This document shows positions 41,241 to 50,913 of a stretch of DNA of 64,000 nucleotides, one piece after another. The notes under the pieces are model-generated. The model was not told the DNA's origin, ran no database searches, and saw nothing but the letters and a program-made list of their open reading frames with translations. The translations under genes were made by a program, and so were the position numbers. The stretch's first letter is position 1. Each line of letters begins with the position of its first letter. The stretch is from Candidatus Midichloria sp. (GTDB taxonomy: Bacteria; Pseudomonadota; Alphaproteobacteria; Rickettsiales; Midichloriaceae): assembly GCA_030060845.1 (NCBI GenBank), contig CP094379.1:503737-567736 (forward strand), in the 5' to 3' direction.

Positions 41241-41724
41241 GAAGCACTTTAACCAAAGTGCTATGTATCAAAAGATTAAGAGTTACATATTAGTAAATAG
41301 TATTGTAACTCTATAAATATAAAGTATATTTCATTGGCTTATAACTTGGAACAGCCTGGAAAAATTGGCGTTATTGTGTAAGAAGCTCGCATTTCATTAA
41401 ATAATTTGTTTAGTGATTAATAACAAAAATGAAAAAGCCCATAAATAAATTCCGTTACTATTTTAATTTTCAACAAAATAAGATTAATAAAAAGTTTTAG
41501 TATTATATACAATTATTTTTACAACCTACTTTCATATCAACTTTAACAATAATGCTCATCATTTATGGACTTCAGATAACAAAGTACATTAAACAGCATA
41601 GCAAGAATCAATTAAGCTCTACACTTTTCTAATTGCCTTACCATGCACATCCATTTTAATGCTTGGACATTAAAAATTATTTGCAATGATTACTATTAAA
41701 ACAAATAAAAAGCTGAATTATTTA

Positions 41725-42036
41725 TTAGCTCTTTTTTGTATTCTGTACTTTTCTCTCTGGCAATATAGATTTATATCCAGCATTATTTTCATGAAATAAA
41801 AATCTAGCAACCCTTGTGATAGTTGCAATGCTAACTCCTGTTTCATCATGAATCTGCCTATAAGACAGTTTGCCATCATGTAAGAGCTGAGCCACTAGCC
41901 ACCTTTCTTTCATCGCTTTGAGCTCTGCTGGAGTGCACAAATCTTTAAAGAAAGCTTCACATGCCTCGGTTGATTTTAATTTCAAAAATACTTCATACAA
42001 ACTTGTTTGTCCTGATGTTTCCATAATACGCCACAC
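41725..42036 (-). CDS. YerC/YecD-type TrpR-superfamily regulator
   Basis: A 103-residue DNA-binding protein of the TrpR-like YerC/YecD family. It has helices ACEAFFKDLCTPAELKAMKE and WLVAQLLHDGKLSYRQIHDE, followed by the recognition helix TGVSIATITRVARFL. Targets are unknown in most bacteria. The start may be the ATG shown or METSGQ four codons later. No operator could be identified. Confidence 0.82.
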   Translation of the reverse strand: MWRIMETSGQTSLYEVFLKLKSTEACEAFFKDLCTPAELKAMKERWLVAQLLHDGKLSYRQIHDETGVSIATITRVARFLFHENNAGYKSILPERKVQNTKKS

Positions 42037-42127
42037 ACATTATATAAAAATTAAACAAAAAATGCTTTAGATATCTTTCTAAAGTTTGTGAATTAGCAAA
42101 ACGAGAAACTCAAAAAGAGAACCTCGC

Positions 42128-42151
42128 CTTGCAAAATAATTATTTGCGAGA
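42128..42151 (-). terminator. Possible terminator of the small secreted-peptide gene
   Basis: CTTGCAAA and TTTGCGAG form an 8-bp stem with one G-U pair around a 7-nt AT loop, three bases after the peptide stop. On the minus strand the following sequence includes CTCTTTTTG. The stem is AT-rich, so confidence is moderate. Confidence 0.45.
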
Positions 42152-42154
42152 TAA

Positions 42155-42331
42155 TTATCTTTTTTCTGCTTCAGTCTTATCAACAACTGGAGCAGCTTTA
42201 TTATCATCTACTCTTTGCTCAACATGAGTAGCATTTCTGGTGTCTTCTTTCTTAGAATTACCAGCCATAACTGAAGTAGCAACTGAAAGAGCTGCAATAG
42301 CTGTGATCAAAGAAAATATAATTTTTTTCAT
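42155..42331 (-). CDS. Small secreted peptide (58 aa), function unknown
   Basis: An uninterrupted 58-codon frame with a classic signal peptide: MKKIIFSLITAIAALSVATS followed by VMAG, giving a mature peptide of about 36 very polar residues (Lys/Glu/Asp/Asn-rich). A GG-containing ribosome-binding region (AAGGTTTTTG) precedes the ATG. I do not recognise the family. It stands alone in a 640-bp spacer, with 42332-42677 AT-rich and lacking other genes. Confidence 0.6.
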   Translation of the reverse strand: MKKIIFSLITAIAALSVATSVMAGNSKKEDTRNATHVEQRVDDNKAAPVVDKTEAEKR

Positions 42332-42677
42332 TTTTCAAAAACCTTAAAATTAATTCACAATTTCATACAATAAATATTTACTGTACCTACTTATTAAAAC
42401 ACTCTGAAGCCATTATAAATACATTTATAACGTTTTATTGCAAAAATGCAACTCTAATTAATTTTTTATACAGCTTATTATTTAGGCATTCTAATTAATA
42501 AATTAACCAAATAAAAAAACATATAAAGTTCAAATTACTAAAGTAAACAAATAAGTAATATTCTGCTTTAGAGCACTTTAAGTTAGAGCTTTATCTGATT
42601 TTTATGATAATGTAAATAATATTTACATATAATGTGGAAAATATTACCATTTTATTACATATAAATTTAATTATTTT

Positions 42678-45260
42678 TTACTCTAAAAGATCAAACTTAA
42701 AGCTGGAATCACAAATTAATTTGTGCCAGTTTCCTGTTTTCCCTTTATTATAACCAATTACATAAATTTCATCTCTAGCTCTTGTCACAGCAACATATAA
42801 TAACCTCAAATTTTCATTTTTTTGAATAAACTTTGCTTTCTTTTTAATTATTTTTATGAATTTATCGTCATACTGCACTCCGCTACTGAAAATTAAATGA
42901 TTTTCGACCCAAAATATATTGTTATGTGATAAATTTTCTGATTCAAATGCATCAGCAAGTATAACAATAGGTGCTTCTAAACCTTTTGCAGAATGTGCTG
43001 TAGTTATTTTAATCGCATTTTTATCAGTGCATGAATCTAAAACTTGTATTTTTTCTACTTCAAACCAATGTAAAAATTCAAATGCTCCAGCAAATTGATA
43101 TTGCTGCTCAAAATTTGACACTGCATTTAAAAAAGTTTTTATCGCAGTACCAAAGCCTTTATCATTCTTTTTATAATATTCAAAAGCCACTTGGTAAAAA
43201 AATTGATAAAGAGAACTAGAGGTAAACAATTCAATGAATTTCAAAAGTATTTCTTGAATAGCTTGATAGCAATCGTTTTCACATATAACTTGCCAAATAG
43301 ACTTTTTCTCTCGATTAAAAGCAACTTTAAATATATCTTCTTCTTTGAAATTAAATAACTCGGATTTTAGTAAGCTAGCTAAGTTGAAATCATCTTTTTG
43401 ATTTAAGATGAATTTTAAAAGTGAAAGCAAATCCAAAATTACAATATTATTTTTGAGATAGAGTGATCTACATGTAACAAAAGGGAGTTGATTTTTGTTT
43501 AAAGAGCTACAGATATCACTATAAACCTTTCCTCTTTTTCTTAGGATAATCATTAAGTCAGCTAATTCAAAATTTTTGTTGCTACCAAAAATAATGCGCC
43601 GGTTCTTCAACCACTCCAATACTTGAGTAGATATAAAATTGCCAATGCTTTCTTTTTGATAACCCGCTAATTCGTTAGGAACAAGCCACTGCAAGTCCGG
43701 TTGATTATTTTTTGTCTCATCATTTAATTGCCAAGCTTGAAAATATGCAGGTGTACTTCTATAAGAGATATGGCTTTTATAAGAAGTATTAAACTGGGTT
43801 GTTATATCAGTTCTTATAAAAATACTATCAACCAATTCTAAAATCTCTTTCCCAGATCTAAATGAAATATTGAAATCAATTTCTATCCATCCTTTTGAAG
43901 CGTGCTGTGCTTTCTCCTTATAATATTTTGCAATATCCACAAAAATCTCTGGAGCAGCTCCCTGAAAGCCAAAAATAGATTGTTTTTGATCGCCAACTAT
44001 AAATATTGTTCTATTTCCTTCTTTAGCTCCAATCCCAGCAAAAAATTCTTCGCTAAGTAATTTTATTATTTGCCATTGGTAAGCATTTAAATCTTGTGCC
44101 TCATCAACTAATATATGATCTATCTTGCAATCTAGTTTCCACAGCAACCAGTGCCTATTTTCAGAAGTTTCTAGTAATTTTATTGTATTAATCAGTAACT
44201 GATCATAGTCTAACAATCCTTTTTCTTTTTTAAATTCCTCGTAGTTTTTAAAAACTTCTTGAGCAAATCTAATAAAAGCAAAATTGTGCAGCGCAGCAGT
44301 ATAAGACTTTTTTATTTGAATGATCTCATACACTTCTTCTTCATGCTTATGAAGCTGAACCTGCATGCTTTCATTTAAGGATTTAGCACCGCTAATGCAG
44401 CTTCTTTTTTCATGATTTTGGGTCAGAAAAATATTTGCATATTCAAATAAATTTTCCTTTTTGTGTTCCAAAGAGTAGGAGAGCCAAGATTTCATTAACT
44501 GCCCTTCCTTTTCGGCTAAAGCTTCAGCAATTGAGTATAATACAGGAATATTAATCTGATTTAACCTCTCCTCTAAAAAGCTCTCTAAATTGAAATTTTG
44601 TTCAAAACCGAATAGCTGCAATATTCCACCTAAGAGTTGTTCCTCAGTAGTAATATCTTTTAAGTACTCATGAAATTTTGCGTATTGATTAACCAAGTCA
44701 ACTGTATATTCAAATAAAACTTGATTATTAAAAAGAAGTGCAAGCAATTTAACTACTTTTTGTAGGTTATCAGATCGCATTGCTTTATAATAAGCCATTT
44801 TCAATAGAATATACTTTTCTGCATTACTAATAATTCTGCTGCTATTTGCATATGAATTATCAATTTCTATATTTAAAATTCTTGCACAAAAAGCATGCAT
44901 AGTCTGAATTTTAATCTTTTGTGCTTCTAACAATAAGGTGCCATATAAAGAACTAGCCAAATCGATTATAGATTCTGATATAGGCTCATCAATTAAACCT
45001 TCTAGTTCTTTTATGAGATCTTCTTTTGATGCAGTGCGCCATTTTTTAGTTCTACTTTTAAGCCTTTCTATCATCTCTTCGGCTGCTGCATTTGTGAAGG
45101 TGACACATAGAATATTGCTCAAGTTGTTACCCATTAATAACAACCTTAATATCCTATCTATCAATACCTTCGTTTTGCCAGAGCCAGCAGATGCATTGAC
45201 ATACACTGAATAGTTGGGGTTAGAGGCTTGTTTTTGTACATGTAAATGGTTATTGCTCAT
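42678..45260 (-). CDS. addA: AddA-type UvrD/Rep-family helicase lacking the C-terminal nuclease
   Basis: An 860-residue superfamily 1A helicase. Motif I is NASAGSGKTKVLIDRI near residue 24. Further motifs: LCVTFTNAAAEEM (Ia), ILVDEAQDLN (II), FIVGDQKQSIFGFQGAAPEIF (III, read in two parts), and ITTAHSAKGLEAPIV and LLYVAVTRARDEIYVI (V and VI). AddA in most alphaproteobacteria is about 1100-1200 residues with a PD-(D/E)XK nuclease; here the protein ends about 25 residues after motif VI, so that nuclease is absent. No addB is in the window. It overlaps miaA by four bases. Confidence 0.85.
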   Translation of the reverse strand: MSNNHLHVQKQASNPNYSVYVNASAGSGKTKVLIDRILRLLLMGNNLSNILCVTFTNAAAEEMIERLKSRTKKWRTASKEDLIKELEGLIDEPISESIIDLASSLYGTLLLEAQKIKIQTMHAFCARILNIEIDNSYANSSRIISNAEKYILLKMAYYKAMRSDNLQKVVKLLALLFNNQVLFEYTVDLVNQYAKFHEYLKDITTEEQLLGGILQLFGFEQNFNLESFLEERLNQINIPVLYSIAEALAEKEGQLMKSWLSYSLEHKKENLFEYANIFLTQNHEKRSCISGAKSLNESMQVQLHKHEEEVYEIIQIKKSYTAALHNFAFIRFAQEVFKNYEEFKKEKGLLDYDQLLINTIKLLETSENRHWLLWKLDCKIDHILVDEAQDLNAYQWQIIKLLSEEFFAGIGAKEGNRTIFIVGDQKQSIFGFQGAAPEIFVDIAKYYKEKAQHASKGWIEIDFNISFRSGKEILELVDSIFIRTDITTQFNTSYKSHISYRSTPAYFQAWQLNDETKNNQPDLQWLVPNELAGYQKESIGNFISTQVLEWLKNRRIIFGSNKNFELADLMIILRKRGKVYSDICSSLNKNQLPFVTCRSLYLKNNIVILDLLSLLKFILNQKDDFNLASLLKSELFNFKEEDIFKVAFNREKKSIWQVICENDCYQAIQEILLKFIELFTSSSLYQFFYQVAFEYYKKNDKGFGTAIKTFLNAVSNFEQQYQFAGAFEFLHWFEVEKIQVLDSCTDKNAIKITTAHSAKGLEAPIVILADAFESENLSHNNIFWVENHLIFSSGVQYDDKFIKIIKKKAKFIQKNENLRLLYVAVTRARDEIYVIGYNKGKTGNWHKLICDSSFKFDLLE

Positions 45261-46156
45261 AAACCCCCCCCACCCTTTCTTAAAAGGAAATCATACTGTA
45301 TTTGGTTTCTAAACCATGTAATTTGCCTTTTCGCATAATTTCTTGTAAACTGCTGCGCTTTTTCTATAGCCTCTTCTTTGGTGATTCTCCCTTCCAACCA
45401 ATTAATTAGTTCATAGAGCCCAAGAATTTTGGGATATTTTATACCAGGCTTCTGCTTTAACAATGTCTTAACTTCTTCAACTGTGCCTACTTTCAACATC
45501 TCTACAAACCTATTATTACAGTTGCGGTATAAAGATTCTCTTTCTATATCGATGTTTATAACGAAAAATTCATCCCGTGCTAAATACGGTTTAGTACTGC
45601 TTTGCCATTTTGATAAAGGAATCTTTGTCTCTAAATAAACTGCCAACCCCCTGGTAATTCTCTTCAGGTCCGAAGGTGCAAGCCGTTGGGCTAGCTCAGG
45701 ATCATAAGAAAATAAGAGCTTATGAACGGAAATAGAATCAGAAGAACTTACTATCTCAGATACCTTCTTTTTGGTGAATTCAGAAATATCTGGAATAAAC
45801 GCAAGGCCATCAATTAACGATTTTATATAAAGCCCACTACCCCCAACGATAATCGGAACCTGGCCCTTCTCTTGGCAATTTGTGATTTCTTTTTTAACCA
45901 AATCAAGCCATATAGCGACAGAATAGTAGTTGTCAATTTCAATAATGCCATAAAGCTTATGGGGATAATAGAGATGATCTAAAAGAGTAGGTTGAGCTGT
46001 TAAAATTGGTAGTTCTTTATAAACCTGCATTGCATCAGAATTTATAATAACTACATCAACTTCTTCAGCTATATCCATTGCTAAAGCTGACTTACCGCTC
46101 GCTGTAGGGCCACATATAATTATGATTTTATCTTTGAGTTGAGAAAAATTAAGCAC
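45257..46156 (-). CDS. miaA: tRNA dimethylallyltransferase
   Basis: A 299-residue enzyme adding the dimethylallyl group to A37 of UNN-decoding tRNAs. The P-loop IICGPTASGKSALAMDIA, the catalytic NSDAMQVYKELPILTAQPT region, GGSGLYIKSLIDGL and the C-terminal AQQFTRNYAKRQITWFRN are intact. The last codons run through a G8 tract, giving a GGGGL end and a TGA that overlaps the addA ATG. It is two bases downstream of ubiG. Confidence 0.95.
   Translation of the reverse strand: MLNFSQLKDKIIIICGPTASGKSALAMDIAEEVDVVIINSDAMQVYKELPILTAQPTLLDHLYYPHKLYGIIEIDNYYSVAIWLDLVKKEITNCQEKGQVPIIVGGSGLYIKSLIDGLAFIPDISEFTKKKVSEIVSSSDSISVHKLLFSYDPELAQRLAPSDLKRITRGLAVYLETKIPLSKWQSSTKPYLARDEFFVINIDIERESLYRNCNNRFVEMLKVGTVEEVKTLLKQKPGIKYPKILGLYELINWLEGRITKEEAIEKAQQFTRNYAKRQITWFRNQIQYDFLLRKGGGGL
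45264..45271 (-). repeat. G8 homopolymer at the miaA/addA junction
   Basis: Eight consecutive G (coding strand) lie in the last codons of miaA, three bases before the addA ATG. One added G would remove the miaA stop and run it in frame into addA (GGGGFMSNN). The tract is remarkable in such AT-rich DNA and may double as the addA ribosome-binding region. Confidence 0.8.
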
Positions 46157-46158
46157 TG

Positions 46159-46893
46159 CTACAATTTTCTTAGAGCCATTATATAATTAACATCAACGTT
46201 GCAATCCAGGTACCATTCACCTGTTAAAGGACTAAATTCCATTCCTTTCATACCAATAAAACGGCATTTATTGCGGGATAAGATATCAACAATTGTGCTT
46301 GGTTCAACAAACTTATTCCAATCATGGCCTCCTTGCGGAACCATTTTAACAAGATATTCAGCAATTAATATAGCTTGTACGTATGACTTAAGAGTCTTAT
46401 TGATTGTGGAGACAAAAATTATTCCCCTTGGCTTAGTAACTTGAGCTATAGACTCAAGAAACAAATTAATATCTGCAATATGTTCTACTATCTCAAGTGC
46501 ACATACTACATCATACAAAATCCTTTTTGTAGCGAAATCTTCAATAGTTGAAGTTACATAATTTATATGGTAATTATTATATTTTGCATAATCCTTTGCT
46601 ATTTGTATATTTTCTGCGCAAGCATCTAAACCTGTAATATTAGCTCCAAGCCTGGATAACGGAATAGATAAAATACCTCCACCGCAACCAACATCAAGTA
46701 TATCCAACTGATTAAGTTGATCACCCTTGATTAATTTTTCTTGTTTCAATATACCTTTAATGTAAGGGATTCTTACCCTATTCATTAAATGTAGTTGCTT
46801 AAGAGGCCCATCATAGTCCCACCAATTTGCAGATAAATCTGCAAATTTTTTTACTTCTGTGAGATCAAATGTACTTTTAGGCACTGTGCTCAA
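46159..46893 (-). CDS. ubiG: Bifunctional 2-polyprenylphenol/demethylubiquinol 3-O-methyltransferase
   Basis: A 244-residue SAM-dependent enzyme performing both O-methylations of ubiquinone synthesis. The SAM-binding motif LDVGCGGGILSIPLSRLG, the LDACAENI acidic loop and CALEIVEHIAD are clear, with FADLSANWWDYDGPLKQLH at the N-terminus. Its start overlaps the pepA 3' end by 17 bp, indicating cotranscription with the pepA-miaA-addA operon. Confidence 0.93.
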   Translation of the reverse strand: MSTVPKSTFDLTEVKKFADLSANWWDYDGPLKQLHLMNRVRIPYIKGILKQEKLIKGDQLNQLDILDVGCGGGILSIPLSRLGANITGLDACAENIQIAKDYAKYNNYHINYVTSTIEDFATKRILYDVVCALEIVEHIADINLFLESIAQVTKPRGIIFVSTINKTLKSYVQAILIAEYLVKMVPQGGHDWNKFVEPSTIVDILSRNKCRFIGMKGMEFSPLTGEWYLDCNVDVNYIMALRKL

Positions 46894-48364
46894 TATTATC
46901 CATAATGTATTGATTTAACAACCTCACTCCAAAGCCAGTTGCACCTTTGGGACAGATATCATTATCCTGTTTAGTCCATGTTACTCCAGCAATATCAAGG
47001 TGAGCCCAGGCGCAGTCTTTAATAAATCTTTTTAAGAATTGAGCTGCTGTTATACTTCCAGCACCACGACCACTTTGACCAGTATTTTTAACATCAGCAA
47101 TATCAGAATTAATTTGCTTATCATAAAAATCATGAAGCGGCAATCTCCAAATTTGTTCTCCAACTTTGTCTGCTGCAGCGTATAAATGCTCGGCAAGTTC
47201 ATCGTTATTTGAAAAAAGACCAGCATAATAATCTCCAAGCGCTATCACAATAGCTCCTGTCAATGTTGCTAAATCTATCAAATTTCTAGGCTTATATTTT
47301 TCTTGCACATACCACATAACATCTGCGAGCACTAAGCGGCCTTCAGCATCTGTATTGTCAACCTCAATAGTCTGCCCAGACATTGATACAACAACATCAC
47401 CAGGCCTTTGAGCAGTGCTAGATGGCATGTTTTCTACCAAGCCTATAGCTCCAATAATATTAGCTTTTGCTTTTCTACTTGCTAATGCTATCATAGTGCC
47501 CGTCACAACACCAGCACCGCTCATATCGTATTTCATGTCAGCAATGCCTTGGCTTGGCTTTAAGTTAATGCCACCACTATCAAATGTTACTCCCTTACCA
47601 ACCAGTGCGGTAATTTCATTTGGCTTAGAATTGTTCCCATGCCATTCCATGGTTACTACTCTTGGTTCATTAGCGCTTCCCTGAGCTACTCCAAGCAAAG
47701 CACCCATTTTCAATGCTTGTAAATCTTCTTTATTTAAAACAGTTACTTTCACTCCAAATGCTTTTAATTTTTCACATTCTGTTGCAAATGATGCAGGAAA
47801 TAAATTATTAGGCGATTCTGAAACTAAATTTCTAGTTATTATTACTCCATTTAAAATTGCTTCTTGCTGTGCAAATGCTTCTTCATTGCTAGAAGTTGCT
47901 AATATATTTACCTTTGATAGGGCGAGCTCATGCTCTTCTTTTTTGGCTACATAATGCTTATTAAAAGCATAATTCTTAAGTTTGATTCCTATAGCTAAAT
48001 TCATTCCCAAATCTACTTTAAATTCTTCCATAGTATCAATTACTAAATCTGCTTCACTGATTTTTATTTGGTTTAACTTACAAGCAAGTGTACCACCTGC
48101 TTGCTGTACAGTTAAATTAGTCGCTTCGGCAGCTTTACCAAGGCATAAAATAATTACTTGCTTCTGGAGAAAACCATGAGGTGCTAAAACAGTAACTATT
48201 TGACCAGACTTGCCACCAAATGCTCTATCTGCTTTGATAGCATTAGCTATATGGTTATGCTGATCCAAATTTACCAAAGTTTTTGGCAGGTTTAATGACT
48301 CAGATATTAAAAAAATTGCTGCCTCGGAACTTAACTCTGAGAGCGACTTAAAAATAAAATTCAT
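46877..48364 (-). CDS. pepA: Cytosol (leucyl) aminopeptidase, M17 family
   Basis: A 495-residue hexameric metallo-aminopeptidase. The metal-binding and catalytic signatures are intact: LVGKGVTFDSGGINLKPS (lysine and aspartates) and NTDAEGRLVLADV (Asp, Glu and Arg). The protein probably recycles peptides from intracellular protein turnover. It overlaps ampG by four bases (ATGA), so uptake of muropeptides or other substrates and peptide processing are encoded together. Confidence 0.95.
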   Translation of the reverse strand: MNFIFKSLSELSSEAAIFLISESLNLPKTLVNLDQHNHIANAIKADRAFGGKSGQIVTVLAPHGFLQKQVIILCLGKAAEATNLTVQQAGGTLACKLNQIKISEADLVIDTMEEFKVDLGMNLAIGIKLKNYAFNKHYVAKKEEHELALSKVNILATSSNEEAFAQQEAILNGVIITRNLVSESPNNLFPASFATECEKLKAFGVKVTVLNKEDLQALKMGALLGVAQGSANEPRVVTMEWHGNNSKPNEITALVGKGVTFDSGGINLKPSQGIADMKYDMSGAGVVTGTMIALASRKAKANIIGAIGLVENMPSSTAQRPGDVVVSMSGQTIEVDNTDAEGRLVLADVMWYVQEKYKPRNLIDLATLTGAIVIALGDYYAGLFSNNDELAEHLYAAADKVGEQIWRLPLHDFYDKQINSDIADVKNTGQSGRGAGSITAAQFLKRFIKDCAWAHLDIAGVTWTKQDNDICPKGATGFGVRLLNQYIMDNIEHSA

Positions 48365-49620
48365 AACAAACCTCCTATTTGATTTTTTCTATAGTAGAGA
48401 TAATACAAACAAATAAATGCAGGTAAAGATAGTATTGCTGAAAAATAAAAGAAATTTATCCAACCTAAGATGGAAACAATAAATCCTGCACTTGAACTAA
48501 TGATAGTTCTGCTAACCACCGCTAAAGAACTAAGTATTGCATAGTGTGTGGCGGTAAATTCTTTTTTAACGGTAGTACTTATGTAGGCAACTAAAGCTGC
48601 ATTGCTCAAACCACTACAAAAATTTTCAGTAGAGATTACTGCAACAAGGATAGAAGTATCATATCCATATTGAGATTGTACCACGAATGCTAGATTTGAT
48701 ATACATTGCAATACAAGTCCAAGCGTTAATATAAATTTCATGTTTTGGTATTGAGAAATCAAATAACCGCCAATAAACATACCAATTATTATAGTGAAAA
48801 AACCATAAAGCTTGATAATACTTGCTATCTCAATTTTAGAAAACCCTATATCCATTAAGAATGGAGTGGTGAGCATGCCTATATATGCATCACTCAGTTT
48901 ATATAAGAGCACCAAGCATATAATAACAAACCAGTTTTTCTGCTTAATAAATCCCACAAAGGGACAGATAAAGCTATAGTTTAGCCACGCAATAAAATTA
49001 CTAAAATCTTTTTGAGATGTTCTAGATAATGATGGCTCTCCGTAAAGTAGAGCAGCTAAAGCTCCAGGTATTAGAAAAAGAGCTACAAACGAATAGGCGA
49101 TAGCCCAATTTAAATATTCTGCGATAAGAATACTACCGGCACTTGAAATTAACATTCCAATTCTATAACCAAACGTAACCGCAGCTGCACCAGCTCCTTG
49201 CTCCTTATCTGTTGATATTTCAATTCTATATGCATCAATTATAATATCTTGAGTTGCCGAAAGAAATGCTATACAAAAAATCCCCACACTTAGAATAAGC
49301 AAATTAGGGGCTTTAGCAGCATAAAAACCTACAAAAATTATTGTGAAAAACAACAATATTTGGGTTAATAACATCCATGATCTTCTGCACCCTAAGAACT
49401 TACTTAATATTGGCAAATTCAAGTTATCAATTAATGGAGACCATAAGTATTTAAACGCATAGGGAGCTGAGGCTAAACCAAATATTGCAATTTTGGTTAT
49501 ATCTATTCCACTATCCATCAACATTGCCGACAGAGTTGATGCAGATAATGAGAGAGGTAACCCACTTGCAATGCCTAGCACCATGATCACTAGCATCTTA
49601 GGCCTCAGATATAAAAACAT
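48361..49620 (-). CDS. ampG: AmpG-like MFS permease
   Basis: A 419-residue major facilitator with about 12 membrane helices. The N-terminal LGIASGLPLSLSASTLSAML and the ATQDIIIDAYRIE motif after helix 4 are hallmarks of AmpG, the inner-membrane importer of anhydromuropeptides. In Rickettsiales several AmpG paralogues exist with unclear substrates, so import of cell-wall fragments is inference. It is the first gene of ampG-pepA-ubiG-miaA-addA, 19 bp after tRNA-Arg. Confidence 0.85.
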   Translation of the reverse strand: MFLYLRPKMLVIMVLGIASGLPLSLSASTLSAMLMDSGIDITKIAIFGLASAPYAFKYLWSPLIDNLNLPILSKFLGCRRSWMLLTQILLFFTIIFVGFYAAKAPNLLILSVGIFCIAFLSATQDIIIDAYRIEISTDKEQGAGAAAVTFGYRIGMLISSAGSILIAEYLNWAIAYSFVALFLIPGALAALLYGEPSLSRTSQKDFSNFIAWLNYSFICPFVGFIKQKNWFVIICLVLLYKLSDAYIGMLTTPFLMDIGFSKIEIASIIKLYGFFTIIIGMFIGGYLISQYQNMKFILTLGLVLQCISNLAFVVQSQYGYDTSILVAVISTENFCSGLSNAALVAYISTTVKKEFTATHYAILSSLAVVSRTIISSSAGFIVSILGWINFFYFSAILSLPAFICLYYLYYRKNQIGGLL

Positions 49621-49638
49621 AGTAGGTACTCCGTAAAG

Positions 49639-49714
<76 letters not shown>

Positions 49715-49720
49715 TGTCAG

Positions 49721-50200
49721 TTATTCATAGGTTACAGATATGACATCATAATACTTAACTCCCTTTGGCGTCGCAACTTCTATTTGGTCGCCAACACTCT
49801 TGCCTAATAAAGCTTTTGCCAAAGGAGAGGATATAGAAATCAAGCCACTACTTAAATCAGCTTCATATTCACCAACTATTTGGTATTTGACTTCATTGTC
49901 ATTTTCCTCATTAAGTAGAATCACTGTAGCACCAAATTTTATTTGATTTCCTGTTAATTCTTTCACATCTATTACTTCTGCTCTAGCAATTCTGCTTTCT
50001 AAGTCAGCAATTTTTGCTTCAATAAAGCCTTGTTTTTCTCTTGCAGCACTATACTCAGCATTTTCTGACAAGTCTCCATGTGCTCTTGCTTCAGCTATTG
50101 CTGCTATTACTGCTGGTCTCTCTGTACTTTTCAAATGTGCCAAGTCTTCTAATAATCTTTGATAACCCTTAGGCGTAATTGGAATTCTTTCGCTAGACAT
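49721..50200 (-). CDS. greA: Transcription elongation factor GreA
   Basis: A 159-residue factor that stimulates RNA polymerase to cleave backtracked transcripts. The N-terminal coiled coil carries the GDLSENAEYSAAR tip with the acidic residues that enter the secondary channel; the C-terminal FKBP-like domain holds ISISSPLAKALLGKSVGD. The start is MSSERIPITPKG. It lies seven bases upstream of tRNA-Arg and follows the queC remnant. Confidence 0.96.
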   Translation of the reverse strand: MSSERIPITPKGYQRLLEDLAHLKSTERPAVIAAIAEARAHGDLSENAEYSAAREKQGFIEAKIADLESRIARAEVIDVKELTGNQIKFGATVILLNEENDNEVKYQIVGEYEADLSSGLISISSPLAKALLGKSVGDQIEVATPKGVKYYDVISVTYE

Positions 50201-50232
50201 ATTAATGAACCATTATTCTTTTCAGATTAATA

Positions 50233-50757
50233 TTATATATTACTTAAATATAAATGCAGAGAATCCAACAAACCGGCCTTAGTAAATCCCTCAATTCTTA
50301 GTAAACACGCATCACATTGACTGCAGGGCTGTCCACTTTCATAAGGAGTATAACAAGATGTTGTCAATGAATAATCCACACCCAAGCTTTTCCCTAGAAT
50401 AATAATCGCAGATTTGCTAAGTTGCAATAGCGAAGCATAAATTTTAATCTCTCTCTGAATTCTAATTTTAGCTAAACTAATCATTCTTTCATATGTAGAT
50501 ATACATTCAGGCTTGCAGCCTAGATAATTACTATAATCAATGGCATTACAACCGATGAATATATTAGAAACACCCAATGCCTCGGCGTAAGCAAAAGCAT
50601 ATGAAAGAAAAATTGTATTTTTACCATGAACATAAGTAGAGGGAATTTGGCCGCTTCTCAAATGATTCAGATCATTATGTTTAAGTACTTCCAGGCTACT
50701 GGTCAAAGAAGAGCCCTCAAATACTGTTAAATCTATATCAATAATCTTATGTTCTGC
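50233..50757 (-). pseudogene. queC: queC 7-cyano-7-deazaguanine synthase, N-terminus lost
   Basis: QueC makes preQ0 for queuosine. The remaining frame starts in the middle (KIIDIDLTVFEGSSLTSSLE, directly after an in-frame TAA at 50758) and includes IPSTYVHGKNTIFLSYAFAY, FIGCNAIDYSNYLGC and the zinc-binding CYTPYESGQPCSQCDAC. The N-terminal PP-loop SGGLDST, required for ATP activation, is absent upstream, so the enzyme cannot work. An internal ATG gives a 157-residue open frame, but I treat the gene as dead. Confidence 0.85.
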
Positions 50758-50913
50758 TTAATATTATAGCCTTCTTAAACATATGTTAAAGAAGTTTTCC
50801 TTACTGTAAACAAAGTCCATGATAATAGGGGTAGTAATAATAAATAATGTCTTTATAATCAACAAAATTTTATCCAAGATAATTCATATCAAAAATTCAC
50901 GAAACTATTTTCT

